A DNA stretch of 34,586 bases from Candidatus Amoebophilus sp. 36-38. GTDB lineage: Bacteria > Bacteroidota > Bacteroidia > Cytophagales > Amoebophilaceae. This document shows positions 17,095 through 24,774 of this stretch, piece after piece. The stretch covers positions 1-34,586 of the forward strand of contig MKUM01000106.1 in NCBI GenBank assembly GCA_001897825.1, given 5' to 3'. The notes beneath the pieces were generated by a model. It was given only the letters and a program-made list of their open reading frames with translations. It searched no databases and was not told where the DNA came from. Position 1 is the first letter of the stretch. Each line of letters opens with the position of its first letter. Position numbers and translations under genes: made by a program.

Positions 17095-17997
17095 GTGAAT
17101 AATAAATTCAAAGCGATCATTTTTATTTTGCTGAATTGTGCTGCTTTTACGTTTAGCATGACCCTCAACAAATTCATCAATCCATCTGTGCCTGTTTCGC
17201 TAAAAGTTTTAATACGTTCTAGCTTCGGAGTACTTTTTTTTAGCCCACTTTTAGTTAAAAATGGCTTAATAATATTAATATCTAAGAGATCCAATTTGCA
17301 GTTATTGCGTGTTTTATTGATATCTATGGCCATGGGTGCTACCTACTTTACTTATACCACCCTTCCATTTACGATAGCTATTTCTATTGGCTTTACAGGT
17401 CCCATATTTACAGCAGTTTTGGCTTATCTAATCTTAAAAGATCGCTTACGAATAGGACAATGGATAGCCATTTTAATAGGCTATTTAGGGGTAGTGCTAA
17501 TGGTTAACCCACAAGGCAAAATGAATGCTGCCATTTATATAGCAATTGTAGGCAACATAGCAACTGGACTAAGTCTTATCTGCACTAAAAAATTAACTCG
17601 GGTTGATTCAAACAGTACGATCGTAATATTAGGCAATATAGGGCTTGTAGTGGTTTCTTTTTTATGGACTTCTTTATATGGGTTAGCTAGTATATTTGAA
17701 AATGACTGGCTATCTATTAACTGGGTATGGCTTACTTGGAAAGATTTTAAATTATTGATAGCCATGGGCTTGCTAGGAACTATCTCTCAGTTGTGTAATG
17801 TAAAGGCATTAAAGTATGCTTCTCTCAGTTTTCTAACTTTATTTGAGTATAGCAGATTAATATTAGCTGTTCCAATTGGCATTTTCCTGGGGGAAGCCCT
17901 ACCAGGATGTGAACAGATAATAGGAATTTTACTGATTATTGCAGCTACAATTTATAATTCTTGGCAAGGTAATGTTGAAGTGAATCATGAAAAATAG
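17095..17997 (+). CDS. DMT-superfamily (EamA) transporter
   Basis: This 300-residue, ten-helix protein has two EamA-like halves. The first contains IGFTGPIFTAVLAYLILKDR and the second LSFLTLFEYSRLILAVPIGI, both typical of the fold. The likely start is GTG at 17095. The next ATG (17159) would cut into the first helix, so GTG is preferred. Substrate is unknown. It differs clearly from the EamA protein at 2565 and is not a recent duplicate. It sits alone between an element fragment and a convergent F-box/LRR gene. Confidence 0.85.
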   Translation: MNNKFKAIIFILLNCAAFTFSMTLNKFINPSVPVSLKVLIRSSFGVLFFSPLLVKNGLIILISKRSNLQLLRVLLISMAMGATYFTYTTLPFTIAISIGFTGPIFTAVLAYLILKDRLRIGQWIAILIGYLGVVLMVNPQGKMNAAIYIAIVGNIATGLSLICTKKLTRVDSNSTIVILGNIGLVVVSFLWTSLYGLASIFENDWLSINWVWLTWKDFKLLIAMGLLGTISQLCNVKALKYASLSFLTLFEYSRLILAVPIGIFLGEALPGCEQIIGILLIIAATIYNSWQGNVEVNHEK

Positions 17998-18026
17998 AGG
18001 CATGCTTATAGAGGCGGTGTTATAGC

Positions 18027-18050
18027 GTGTCAGGACTGAGGTCCTGACAC
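18027..18050. repeat. Palindrome-family hairpin between convergent genes
   Basis: GTGTCAGGAC (18027-18036) and GTCCTGACAC (18041-18050) form a perfect 10-bp stem with a 4-nt loop. It lies 30 bp after the transporter stop and 49 bp past the stop of the facing F-box/LRR gene. There is no T-run, so a terminator role is uncertain. Confidence 0.6.
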
Positions 18051-18098
18051 CACCTCATAAGAGTTGCTAGTAAGAAATAAGGATTAAAGTGCTTGCTT

Positions 18099-19673
18099 TT
18101 ACCATATAAATCTAAAAATTCCACTTAATAGCGGATATTGTTCCTTCAATAATTGCTGCGTAGCATCGCCTATTTGGTTCCAGCTTAAATAAAGCGTATG
18201 GACACTGGATCCTTGTAAATGCTGTGCTAGCTGGCTGGCTCCTGCATCGCCTATTTGGTTACTCTCTAAATGAAGCGTATGGACACTGGATCCTTGTAAA
18301 TACTGTGCTAACTGGCTGGCTCCTACATCGCCTATTTGGTTCCAGCTTAAATGAAGCGTATGGACACTGGATCCTTGTAAATGCCGTGCTAACTGGCTGG
18401 CTCCTGCAGCCCCTATTTGGTTATTGTATAAATTAAGCGTATGTACACTGGATTCTTGTAAATGCTGTGCTAACTGGCTGGCACCTGCATCGCCTATTTG
18501 GTTCTCGCTTAAATCAAGCGTATGTACACTGGATCCTTGTAAATGCTGTGCTAACTGGCTGGCACCTGCATCGCCTATTTGATTCCCGTTTAAATAAAGC
18601 GTATGTACACTGGATCCTTGTAAATGCTGTGCTAACTGGCTGGCTCCTTCAGCGCCTATTTTGTTATCCCCTAAATGAAGCGTATGTACACTGGATCCTT
18701 GTAAATGCTGTGCTAACTGGCTGGCACCTGCAGCACCTATTTGGTTATTGTATAAATTAATCGTATGTACACTGGATCCTTGTAAATGCTGTGCTAACTG
18801 GCTGGCTCCTGCATCGCCTATTTTGTTACACCCTAAATTAATCGTATGTACACTGGATCCTTGTAAATGCTGTGCTAACTGGCTGGCTCCTGCATCGCCT
18901 ATTTGGTTCCAGCTTAAATCAAGCGTATGGACCTTGGATCCTTGTAAATGCTGTGCTAACTGGCTGGCTCCTGCATCGCCTATTTGGTTACTCTCTAAAT
19001 GAAGCGTATGGACCTTGGATCCTTGTAAATGCTGGATTAACTGGTTGGCACCTTCAGCGCCTATTTGATTAAACCCTAAATGAAGCGTATGAACACTGGA
19101 TCCTTGTAAATGCTGTGCTAACTGGCTGGCACCTTCAGCTCCTATTTGGTTATACCCTAAATTAATCGTATGGACACTGGATCCTTGTAAATAAGGCCAA
19201 AATTCTTTTGGTAAATTCTTTACTTGCCCCATTAACTGATAAAAAGGAAAACTGGGAATTGTTTCAGGCGTTAATTTGCTTATCTTAGTTTCCCTAAAAT
19301 CTATTTCCTTATTTATAGCTGTATTCTTATACTGGCTGGGTCTATTTTCTACTCCAACCAACCCAGGCTCGTCATAGCCAGTGGTAAGCTTATAAAAGGC
19401 TCGATTAACTCCTCTGACTTCCTTTATTTCTTCAGCGCTTAAATAAGTCAATATTTCTGGCAATAACTCTATGGGAAGCATCTCAAACTTCCCTAGTTCG
19501 GTAGCTTTTTCCGCTTCCATGGTTATTATTTCCATCCTTGCTTCCACTTGTGCATCCTCTAATTTCTCCCTTTGAATCGGTAGGTTTATAGAAGTATCAC
19601 AGCTTTGTAAAAAAAGACTAATAAGTAGAATTCTGACAACAAATTGTTGGCTTAGCTTATAGTTTCGGTTCAT
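18099..19673 (-). CDS. F-box and leucine-rich repeat lipoprotein, 27-residue repeat type
   Basis: This 524-residue protein has a lipoprotein signal ending in FLQSC (Cys25). An F-box lies at about residues 62-98 (FEMLPIELLPEILTYLSAEE). The linker LTPETIPSFPFYQLM...LPKEFWPYL follows and is shared with the gene at 31626. Thirteen LRRs of 27 residues then run from residue 162, with consensus SSVHTLHLxxNQIGDAGASQL. Its DNA repeats are almost identical, and most copies contain GGATCC at 81-bp spacing, which indicates recent amplification or gene conversion. As an F-box protein it would link host Skp1 to targets chosen by the LRRs; this is inferred from the families. The C-terminus is an untidy short tail (LSGIFRFIW). 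Confidence 0.87.
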   Translation of the reverse strand: MNRNYKLSQQFVVRILLISLFLQSCDTSINLPIQREKLEDAQVEARMEIITMEAEKATELGKFEMLPIELLPEILTYLSAEEIKEVRGVNRAFYKLTTGYDEPGLVGVENRPSQYKNTAINKEIDFRETKISKLTPETIPSFPFYQLMGQVKNLPKEFWPYLQGSSVHTINLGYNQIGAEGASQLAQHLQGSSVHTLHLGFNQIGAEGANQLIQHLQGSKVHTLHLESNQIGDAGASQLAQHLQGSKVHTLDLSWNQIGDAGASQLAQHLQGSSVHTINLGCNKIGDAGASQLAQHLQGSSVHTINLYNNQIGAAGASQLAQHLQGSSVHTLHLGDNKIGAEGASQLAQHLQGSSVHTLYLNGNQIGDAGASQLAQHLQGSSVHTLDLSENQIGDAGASQLAQHLQESSVHTLNLYNNQIGAAGASQLARHLQGSSVHTLHLSWNQIGDVGASQLAQYLQGSSVHTLHLESNQIGDAGASQLAQHLQGSSVHTLYLSWNQIGDATQQLLKEQYPLLSGIFRFIW

Positions 19674-19720
19674 ACAAGATTATATCAGTTAAAATTTAAT
19701 GAGGACTCATAATAGTTAAT

Positions 19721-19738
19721 AGCTAGCATAAATGCAAA
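19721..19738 (-). promoter_or_regulatory. Upstream element shared by two F-box/LRR genes
   Basis: On the minus strand TTTGCATTTATGCTAGCT ends 48 nt before the start codon of the F-box/LRR gene. The related gene at 31626-32912 has TTTGCGTATATGCTAGCT ending 45 nt before its start codon. In that gene the TTTG is the -33 box of a good promoter, so this is probably a promoter upstream half. A matching -7 box is not obvious here. Confidence 0.4.
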
Positions 19739-19844
19739 AAAAGATGAAAATATTTTAAAGTATCCATTTCTTATAGCCCATATTCCGCGGCAGAAGATTG
19801 AAAAGTTGTAAATAAGAAAGAAGCCATGGGAAAGCAATAATAAT

Positions 19845-19872
19845 ATAACCCAAGTTGTATAACTTGGGTTAT
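19845..19872. other. Perfect 12-bp hairpin upstream of the polyprenyl synthase gene
   Basis: ATAACCCAAGTT (19845-19856) and AACTTGGGTTAT (19861-19872) enclose a 4-nt loop, ending 49 nt before the start codon. It could be a leader hairpin or a terminator remnant. No T-run follows on the plus strand. Confidence 0.5.
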
Positions 19873-19921
19873 TAGTAGTGTGTTAAATCTTCCAATTAGA
19901 TCATGTTTAGTAGTTAAATAT

Positions 19922-20893
19922 ATGTTACAAGATATCCAACGATATATCCAAGAAGGAATTAGCAAGGTAAATGAATATATCTACCAATCATTGCAAAGAG
20001 AGGATCCTAGCATACAACAGTTTGTTGATTATTTACTGCAAAAACAAGGCAAACAGATAAGACCGCGATTCGTGCTCACAGTAGCTGTTATGTTGGGTGA
20101 GCGTATTACTGAGAAGACCCTTCGTGGAGCAGCACTCATTTCTATCTTACACCATGCATCACTGATCCATGATGATGTAATAGATGAAGCTAGTTATAGA
20201 AGACACGTCAAAACTTTTAATGTCCAATGGAACAATAAATTGGCCGTATTATTTGGTGATTATCTATTAGCTACTGTTTTACGTATAGCAGTAGAAAATA
20301 ATGATTATGATTATCTAGCTATGCTTGCAAAAACTGCACAGGCTATGAGTGAAGGAGAAATATTACAACTGACTAGGATAAATGGCTTATCAGTTAGTGA
20401 AGTAGCTTATCTGCATATTATTCAGCAAAAAACGGCTAGTCTTTTAGGAACTGCTTGTGCGATAGGGGCAATCTCTGTGGCTGCTTCTTCAACCCAAATC
20501 GAAACTTTATATACGGTGGGTGAGCAGCTTGGTATGGCGTTTCAACTTAGAGATGATATGCTAGATTATCAGGGATCTGTGGCAAATACAGGAAAAGCAC
20601 CGCTTATGGATTTAAAGGAAAAAAAATTAACGCTACCGCTCATTTACGCCTTGCAACAAGCGCAGCCCTCAGAAGCAGAAGCTATATTACATAAGATCCA
20701 TTACCACATTGAAGACACAGAGACGCTTCAACAAGTGGGGGCATTTGTACATCGTCTAGGTGGTATTGATTATACACTAAAAAAGATGCTTGATTATCGA
20801 GAAAAAGCCCTTCAAATTTTAAAAAACAATGTAAAGCCTTCTGTTTATCAAGAAACACTTATTTCGCTAATTGAGGAAATTCTTCGAGTATAG
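19922..20893 (+). CDS. Trans-polyprenyl diphosphate synthase
   Basis: This 323-residue protein carries both aspartate-rich motifs of long-chain prenyl synthases: LIHDDVID (D84, D85, D88) and QLRDDMLDYQG (D211, D212, D215). It also has GKQIRPR near residue 43 for pyrophosphate binding. It elongates an allylic diphosphate with isopentenyl diphosphate, most likely to make the side chain of menaquinone or a similar quinone. I chose ATG at 19922. An upstream GTG (19880) would add 14 residues that do not look like the family. Its stop codon overlaps the terminal repeat of an element fragment. Confidence 0.9.
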   Translation: MLQDIQRYIQEGISKVNEYIYQSLQREDPSIQQFVDYLLQKQGKQIRPRFVLTVAVMLGERITEKTLRGAALISILHHASLIHDDVIDEASYRRHVKTFNVQWNNKLAVLFGDYLLATVLRIAVENNDYDYLAMLAKTAQAMSEGEILQLTRINGLSVSEVAYLHIIQQKTASLLGTACAIGAISVAASSTQIETLYTVGEQLGMAFQLRDDMLDYQGSVANTGKAPLMDLKEKKLTLPLIYALQQAQPSEAEAILHKIHYHIEDTETLQQVGAFVHRLGGIDYTLKKMLDYREKALQILKNNVKPSVYQETLISLIEEILRV

Positions 20894-20970
20894 TTCTTGC
20901 AGAATCATCGCCTTGAGTCCCCTGGGTTCGTCTAAGTGTCAGGGGTCCAGCCCTGACACCACAATCCTAG
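20891..20970 (-). repeat. Partial MITE-like element, A/C type, reversed
   Basis: TAGTTCTTGCAGAATC then CCTTGAGTCCCCTGGGTTCG matches the right half of copy C on the opposite strand. It contains a palindrome GTGTCAGGG/CCCTGACAC (20936-20959). The terminal TAG is also the stop codon of the upstream gene. The other end is missing. Confidence 0.6.
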
Positions 20971-21014
20971 GTATCCCATGACTTTGGCATGTATATTGAT
21001 AATATGGAGATAGG

Positions 21015-21046
21015 TAGATCTTATGTTCATGTAGGATTAAGATCTA
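21015..21046. promoter_or_regulatory. 9-bp inverted repeat upstream of hsp20, possible operator
   Basis: TAGATCTTA (21015-21023) and TAAGATCTA (21038-21046) are perfect inverted repeats separated by 14 nt, ending 34 nt before the hsp20 start. The 9-bp arms recall CIRCE in layout but not in sequence. It may be a repressor site or a leader RNA structure. Confidence 0.4.
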
Positions 21047-21079
21047 TATGGATTGTAAATAATAAAAAAGGAGGTTTTT

Positions 21080-21523
21080 ATGACACTTATGAAAGTAGAC
21101 CAAAGCTTATTTCCTAGGTTTTCTAACCTATGGGAAGATTTTTTAGGTAAAGATGTTATGGATATGCCTAACTGGAAGGTAGGAGCTAGTATACCGGCTG
21201 TAAATATTGTGGAAAAGACTGATAAATTTTTAGTGCACTTAGCTAGCCCTGGTATGAATCGCAATGATTTCAAGATAAATGTAGACAATGGGGTCTTAAC
21301 CGTTGCTTCAGAAAAAAAAGAGGAGCATGAAGAAAAGGATAAAGAGAGCAGATTCACTAGGAGAGAATTTTCTTATCAGTCGTTTAAGCGGTCCTTTACT
21401 TTACCAGAATCTGTACAGGCAGATAAAATAGAAGCCAAGTATGAAAATGGTATATTGGAAATAATCTTACCTAAACATGAAACAGCTCAGGTAAAACCCA
21501 TTAAGCAGATACAAGTGAAGTAA
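21080..21523 (+). CDS. Small heat-shock protein, Hsp20/alpha-crystallin family
   Basis: This 147-residue protein has an alpha-crystallin domain from about residue 38 to 135. It includes LASPGMNRNDFKINVDNGVL, the FKRSFTLPESV strand and YENGILEIILPK. A short N-terminal arm and a C-terminal I-x-I-type end (IKQIQVK) complete the fold. These proteins form oligomers that hold unfolding proteins until ATP-dependent chaperones act. A strong ribosome binding site (AAAGGAGG) precedes the ATG, which is unusual in this window and suggests high expression. A strong terminator follows, so the gene is monocistronic. The inverted repeat at 21015-21046 may control it. Confidence 0.95.
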   Translation: MTLMKVDQSLFPRFSNLWEDFLGKDVMDMPNWKVGASIPAVNIVEKTDKFLVHLASPGMNRNDFKINVDNGVLTVASEKKEEHEEKDKESRFTRREFSYQSFKRSFTLPESVQADKIEAKYENGILEIILPKHETAQVKPIKQIQVK

Positions 21524-21551
21524 GCTTGTGGCAATAATTGTTTATAAATCA

Positions 21552-21600
21552 ATAGAGGGGAATATCAATCCATATTTCCCTCTATCTTTTTATTGTTTTT
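21552..21600 (+). terminator. Rho-independent terminator of hsp20
   Basis: ATAGAGGGGAATAT (21552-21565) pairs with ATATTTCCCTCTAT (21572-21585) over 14 positions with one G-T wobble and a 6-nt loop. A T-rich tail (CTTTTTATTGTTTTT) follows. It starts 28 nt after the hsp20 stop. Confidence 0.85.
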
Positions 21601-21652
21601 CTGTGGTGTCCGGAAAAGGCCCCTGATACTACCAAGTAACTAGGATCAACTA

Positions 21653-22666
21653 TTATGTAGGCCTATATTTAGCTTGCTCAAATAAGTGCTGCATATTTGC
21701 GTTTTGCATAAGCATCGGTAAGGTTATCTCAGGGCTATTTTTCATATATTTTTTTACAATCTGCCAACCTAGCCATCCTCCAATATTTCCTGGACATCCA
21801 GGGCCTATTTCTGAAGTGAAAGGTCGTTCACCCACATATTTCTTTTTTACCAGGTGGTTGGTTTCATAAAATAATGCATGATCAATAAAGTGTTGCCATA
21901 CAATCCGCTGATGGTTTTCTGTATCAGTCCATTGATCTGCTGTATACCCTAAAATCATCGGATCTGGTACATCGAGCAAGAATGTTTTTGTAAAATAGTA
22001 GGCTTTACCATAGTAAAGCATATCATGTAATAAAGTATGATCTTTAGGGTCACCCGTGTTAAAAAGATGGGAGAGTAATAGGATTACTTTAGGTGCAATG
22101 TAAGTAGGCTGGTAAGTACGTAATATATAACTGGGTATATGTGGCCTAAATTTTGAGTTTTCTCCTAAAAAATAATCCAAGCCTATTATAATCAATTCTT
22201 TACTCACATATAAATCTGAGCCAAATCCAGTTATTAGCGTAACAATCTGAGGGGCTTCAAATTGAGGATAATAATGTTTCAAGTATTTAAAAGCCTGTTC
22301 TAGCTGAGTTATTAAACTAGTTAGATCTTTAAAAGTATGAGCTACTTCTTGGTATAATGCTTGCATGGAAGTGTTGTGCACCATATTATAAAGTTGATCG
22401 ATCATTTTATTTTTGTCTTCATCTGTTTCAACACCTAAGAACTGTGCTGCAACTAATTGGTTAGTTTCTATAAAGGAGGTTATGTCTGCTTTTGTTTGCA
22501 GGTTAAACAGGTCGTTTTCTAACCTTTTTATTTGAATGGATAACGAAATGTTACTTACATCAGGATTTCGTGAGTATGATAACTTTTTATACAACTTATA
22601 TACTCCTATAAGGCCAGTGGTTACTAATAGCATTGTAATAGTTAATTTTCGCATATCTTTGTACAT
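21653..22666 (-). CDS. gldB: GldB-family gliding-motility-associated protein
   Basis: This 337-residue protein resembles GldB in its conserved pattern: YYPQFEAPQIVTLITGFGSD, GLDYFLGENSK, LLHDMLYYGKAYYFTKTFL, LGYTADQW, and the end GPGCPGNIGGWLGWQIVKKY...YRP. GldB is a Bacteroidetes envelope lipoprotein linked to gliding and the type IX system. Here the N-terminus has a membrane helix (about residues 9-25) but no lipobox cysteine, so it would be membrane-anchored. In a non-motile intracellular cell a structural or secretion-related role is more likely. It is divergent from the next gene, 47 bp apart. The start could be 22666 or 22654. Confidence 0.85.
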   Translation of the reverse strand: MYKDMRKLTITMLLVTTGLIGVYKLYKKLSYSRNPDVSNISLSIQIKRLENDLFNLQTKADITSFIETNQLVAAQFLGVETDEDKNKMIDQLYNMVHNTSMQALYQEVAHTFKDLTSLITQLEQAFKYLKHYYPQFEAPQIVTLITGFGSDLYVSKELIIIGLDYFLGENSKFRPHIPSYILRTYQPTYIAPKVILLLSHLFNTGDPKDHTLLHDMLYYGKAYYFTKTFLLDVPDPMILGYTADQWTDTENHQRIVWQHFIDHALFYETNHLVKKKYVGERPFTSEIGPGCPGNIGGWLGWQIVKKYMKNSPEITLPMLMQNANMQHLFEQAKYRPT

Positions 22667-22713
22667 TCATTGGTTGGTTTTAATTTGCCAATTTAACCCC
22701 ATTTTCGGATATC

Positions 22714-23358
22714 ATGAAAAAATATTGTTTGTTGTTGTTTTTTGCTGCAATGGCTACGTATAGCTTTGGGCAAGATCAATTTTCTATCAAAGTATCTCCA
22801 GGAGTATCTTATAATCGTATTTATACAGATAATCCAAATAAAAATGATTTTGGTTCTGAAGGAATAGGTTTGAGAGGTAAATTGGGAATTGTGTATGATC
22901 GTCTTATCAAAGAACATTATTACGTGAGTACAGGGGCTTTTTTTTTAGCTAAGCAGCTTGGTATTAAGCATGTTTCATCGGAAAAAATAATAAAAGAACA
23001 ATATGAGATTCAATATTTGCAAATACTCTTGCTATTGAAGCTTTATACAAGTGAAATTACATTAGATACAAAAATATATTTTGAGATAGGTATTACAGGG
23101 GCTTTGAAAATAAATCGTAGGATTACTAAATTGACCGGCGAAGATCAACCTATGACCAAATTGCGTTGGTGGGAAATAGGCGGCCTATTTGGTTGTGGAG
23201 TTGAATATGACATTAGTTTGTTTACAAGCATTTTTGCAGGCATAAGTTATCAACCTGCTTTAAGTTCTATCTTGTTACCACAAGATTCGAATAGTAATTT
23301 ACCTAAATTGTTTGGATATGCAGATCTCGTAACTGTTGATATAGGAATTAGGTTTTAA
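22714..23358 (+). CDS. Outer-membrane beta-barrel protein
   Basis: This 214-residue protein has a signal peptide (MKKYCLLLFFAAMATYSFGQ). It is followed by antiparallel strand-like segments such as FSIKVSPGVSYNRIYTD, YYVSTGAFFLAKQLGI and VTVDIGIRF, ending in Phe. This is the pattern of Bacteroidetes porin-like/PorT-like beta-barrels (eight strands by length). The precise role is unknown. It starts 47 bp from gldB on the other strand, so promoters of the two overlap. It does not appear to be part of a longer transcript, because a MITE-like element follows. Confidence 0.78.
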   Translation: MKKYCLLLFFAAMATYSFGQDQFSIKVSPGVSYNRIYTDNPNKNDFGSEGIGLRGKLGIVYDRLIKEHYYVSTGAFFLAKQLGIKHVSSEKIIKEQYEIQYLQILLLLKLYTSEITLDTKIYFEIGITGALKINRRITKLTGEDQPMTKLRWWEIGGLFGCGVEYDISLFTSIFAGISYQPALSSILLPQDSNSNLPKLFGYADLVTVDIGIRF

Positions 23359-23429
23359 AAACTATCCTATCATGTACTTGTAGCGTATAAATTGTGTTAG
23401 TAGTTAATGTGATCTGATTATTTAGACAA

Positions 23430-23575
23430 TAGAGTTCTTGCAAAATCAAGAATTGAGTTTTCCTGGGCAGGAAGGAATTTGTGAGAAGCCGGAATTGTGG
23501 TGTCGGGAAGTGGCTCCAGTCCTGACACTTAGACGAATCCAGGGGACTTAAGGAAAAGGTTATACAAGAACTCTA
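23430..23575 (+). mobile_element. MITE-like element copy C, 146 bp
   Basis: The left end TAGAGTTCTTGCAAAATC (23430-23447) and right end GGTTATACAAGAACTCTA (23558-23575) form a diverged inverted repeat. The interior begins with the family's AAGAATTGAGTTTTCCTGGG and holds one palindrome (about 23499-23528). It is the shortest two-ended copy, lacking modules found in A and B. It lies upstream of the queA promoter. Confidence 0.65.
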
Positions 23576-23605
23576 ATAAAAAAATTAGTAAATGTGTATC
23601 AATAT

Positions 23606-23638
23606 GTTGAGGAATGTAGTATTGATTCATTAAATTTG
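23606..23638 (+). promoter_or_regulatory. Predicted promoter of queA
   Basis: TAAATTTG at 23631-23638 fits TAnnTTTG exactly, with GTTG at 23606-23609 as the -33 box after a 21-nt spacer. The queA start lies 51 nt downstream. Activity is inferred. Confidence 0.45.
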
Positions 23639-23689
23639 GATTTTTGTATAAGCTAATTTTTTATAACCAGAAGCTTTTGATATAAAACA

Positions 23690-24736
23690 ATGAAATTATC
23701 ATCTTTTAAATTTACGCTGCCTTCTAAACTTATTGCTTCTCATCCTGTAGAAAATAGAGAAGAATCACGATTAATGGTTGTTCATAAAGCTACCGGTAAG
23801 ATCGAGCATAAGACTTTTAAAGATGTACTAGACTATTTTGGTCAGGACGACACCTTAGTTTTGAATGATACTAAAATATTTCCAGCCAAATTATATGGAA
23901 GCAAAGAAAAGACAGGTGCCCAAATTGAGGTATTTCTCTTGCGAGAACTAGAGAGTGGGGAACATTTATGGGATACCTTGGTAGAGCCTGCTAGAAAAAT
24001 TCGTGTAGGCAACAAGCTATATTTTGGAGACGGGGAATTGGTAGCTGAAGTATTAGATAATACAACGTCTAGAGGAAGAACACTTAAATTCTTATTTGAA
24101 GGTACTCGTGAAGAATTTTATGACATTGTAGATCAATTAGGTCTGGTTCCATTACCTAATCAGCTTAAACGAAAACCGGAACCAGAAGATAGAGATCGCT
24201 ATCAAACCGTTTATGCAAAAAAAATAGGTGCCGTAGTTCCGCCAGGTGCAGGGTTGCATTTTACCTCCCATTTGCTTAAGCGATTAGAACTCAAAGGAGT
24301 GAATATTTTACCTGTAACCTTACATATAGGTCTTAATATTTTAAAAGTAATTGATGTGGAAGATCTTACAAAGTATAAAACGGGTTCAGAATATTTTACT
24401 ATTTCTGATGATACTGTAACAGCCGTGAATACTGCTTTAGATACGAAGAAACAAGTCTGTGCTGTAGGCACTTCTACTGCCAAAGCCTTAGAAACCTCTG
24501 TTTCAGTAGCTGGCAGGTTAAAACCTGCTGACGGATGGACGAATAAGTTGATTTTTCCACCATACGATTTTAAGATATGCACCTCTTTAATTTCCAATTT
24601 TCATTTGCCTGAATCTATGCCTCTTGTTAATGCAACAGCGTTTGGAGGATATGAATTAATTATGGAAGCATATCAAGTAGCAATCAAAGAAAAGTATCGA
24701 TTTTTTGTATATGGAGACGCGATGCTGATTTTATAG
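23690..24736 (+). CDS. queA: S-adenosylmethionine:tRNA ribosyltransferase-isomerase QueA
   Basis: This 348-residue protein is close to the standard QueA length. QueA transfers the ribose part of SAM to 7-aminomethyl-deazaguanine in tRNA, making epoxyqueuosine. Recognisable are the start KFTLPSKLIASHPVENREES, LVLNDTKIFPAKLYG, the long QTVYAKKIGAVVPPGAGLHF segment and TSLISNFHLPESMPLVNATA at the end. All conserved stretches are present, so it looks functional. The other queuosine genes are not in the window. The gene is 38 bp before uppS and may be the first gene of that transcript. Confidence 0.96.
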   Translation: MKLSSFKFTLPSKLIASHPVENREESRLMVVHKATGKIEHKTFKDVLDYFGQDDTLVLNDTKIFPAKLYGSKEKTGAQIEVFLLRELESGEHLWDTLVEPARKIRVGNKLYFGDGELVAEVLDNTTSRGRTLKFLFEGTREEFYDIVDQLGLVPLPNQLKRKPEPEDRDRYQTVYAKKIGAVVPPGAGLHFTSHLLKRLELKGVNILPVTLHIGLNILKVIDVEDLTKYKTGSEYFTISDDTVTAVNTALDTKKQVCAVGTSTAKALETSVSVAGRLKPADGWTNKLIFPPYDFKICTSLISNFHLPESMPLVNATAFGGYELIMEAYQVAIKEKYRFFVYGDAMLIL

Positions 24737-24774
24737 CTAGCATGTTATAAGTTGGTATTAATCAGGAATATTCT

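Noticed and set aside
18224-19072. Regular repeats that could look like a CRISPR array
   Set aside because: The 81-bp units have no distinct spacers and encode in-frame LRRs on the minus strand.
21060-21082. RNA thermometer (FourU type) in the hsp20 leader
   Set aside because: TTTTT lies after the ribosome binding site, too close to fold back on it, and no other convincing pairing with the site was found.
11960-24746. GCTAGC upstream of the M28-family gene and between queA and uppS, as part of a shared regulatory motif
   Set aside because: Only the 6-bp palindrome is shared there; the longer TTTGC.T.TATGCTAGCT is limited to the two F-box/LRR genes.
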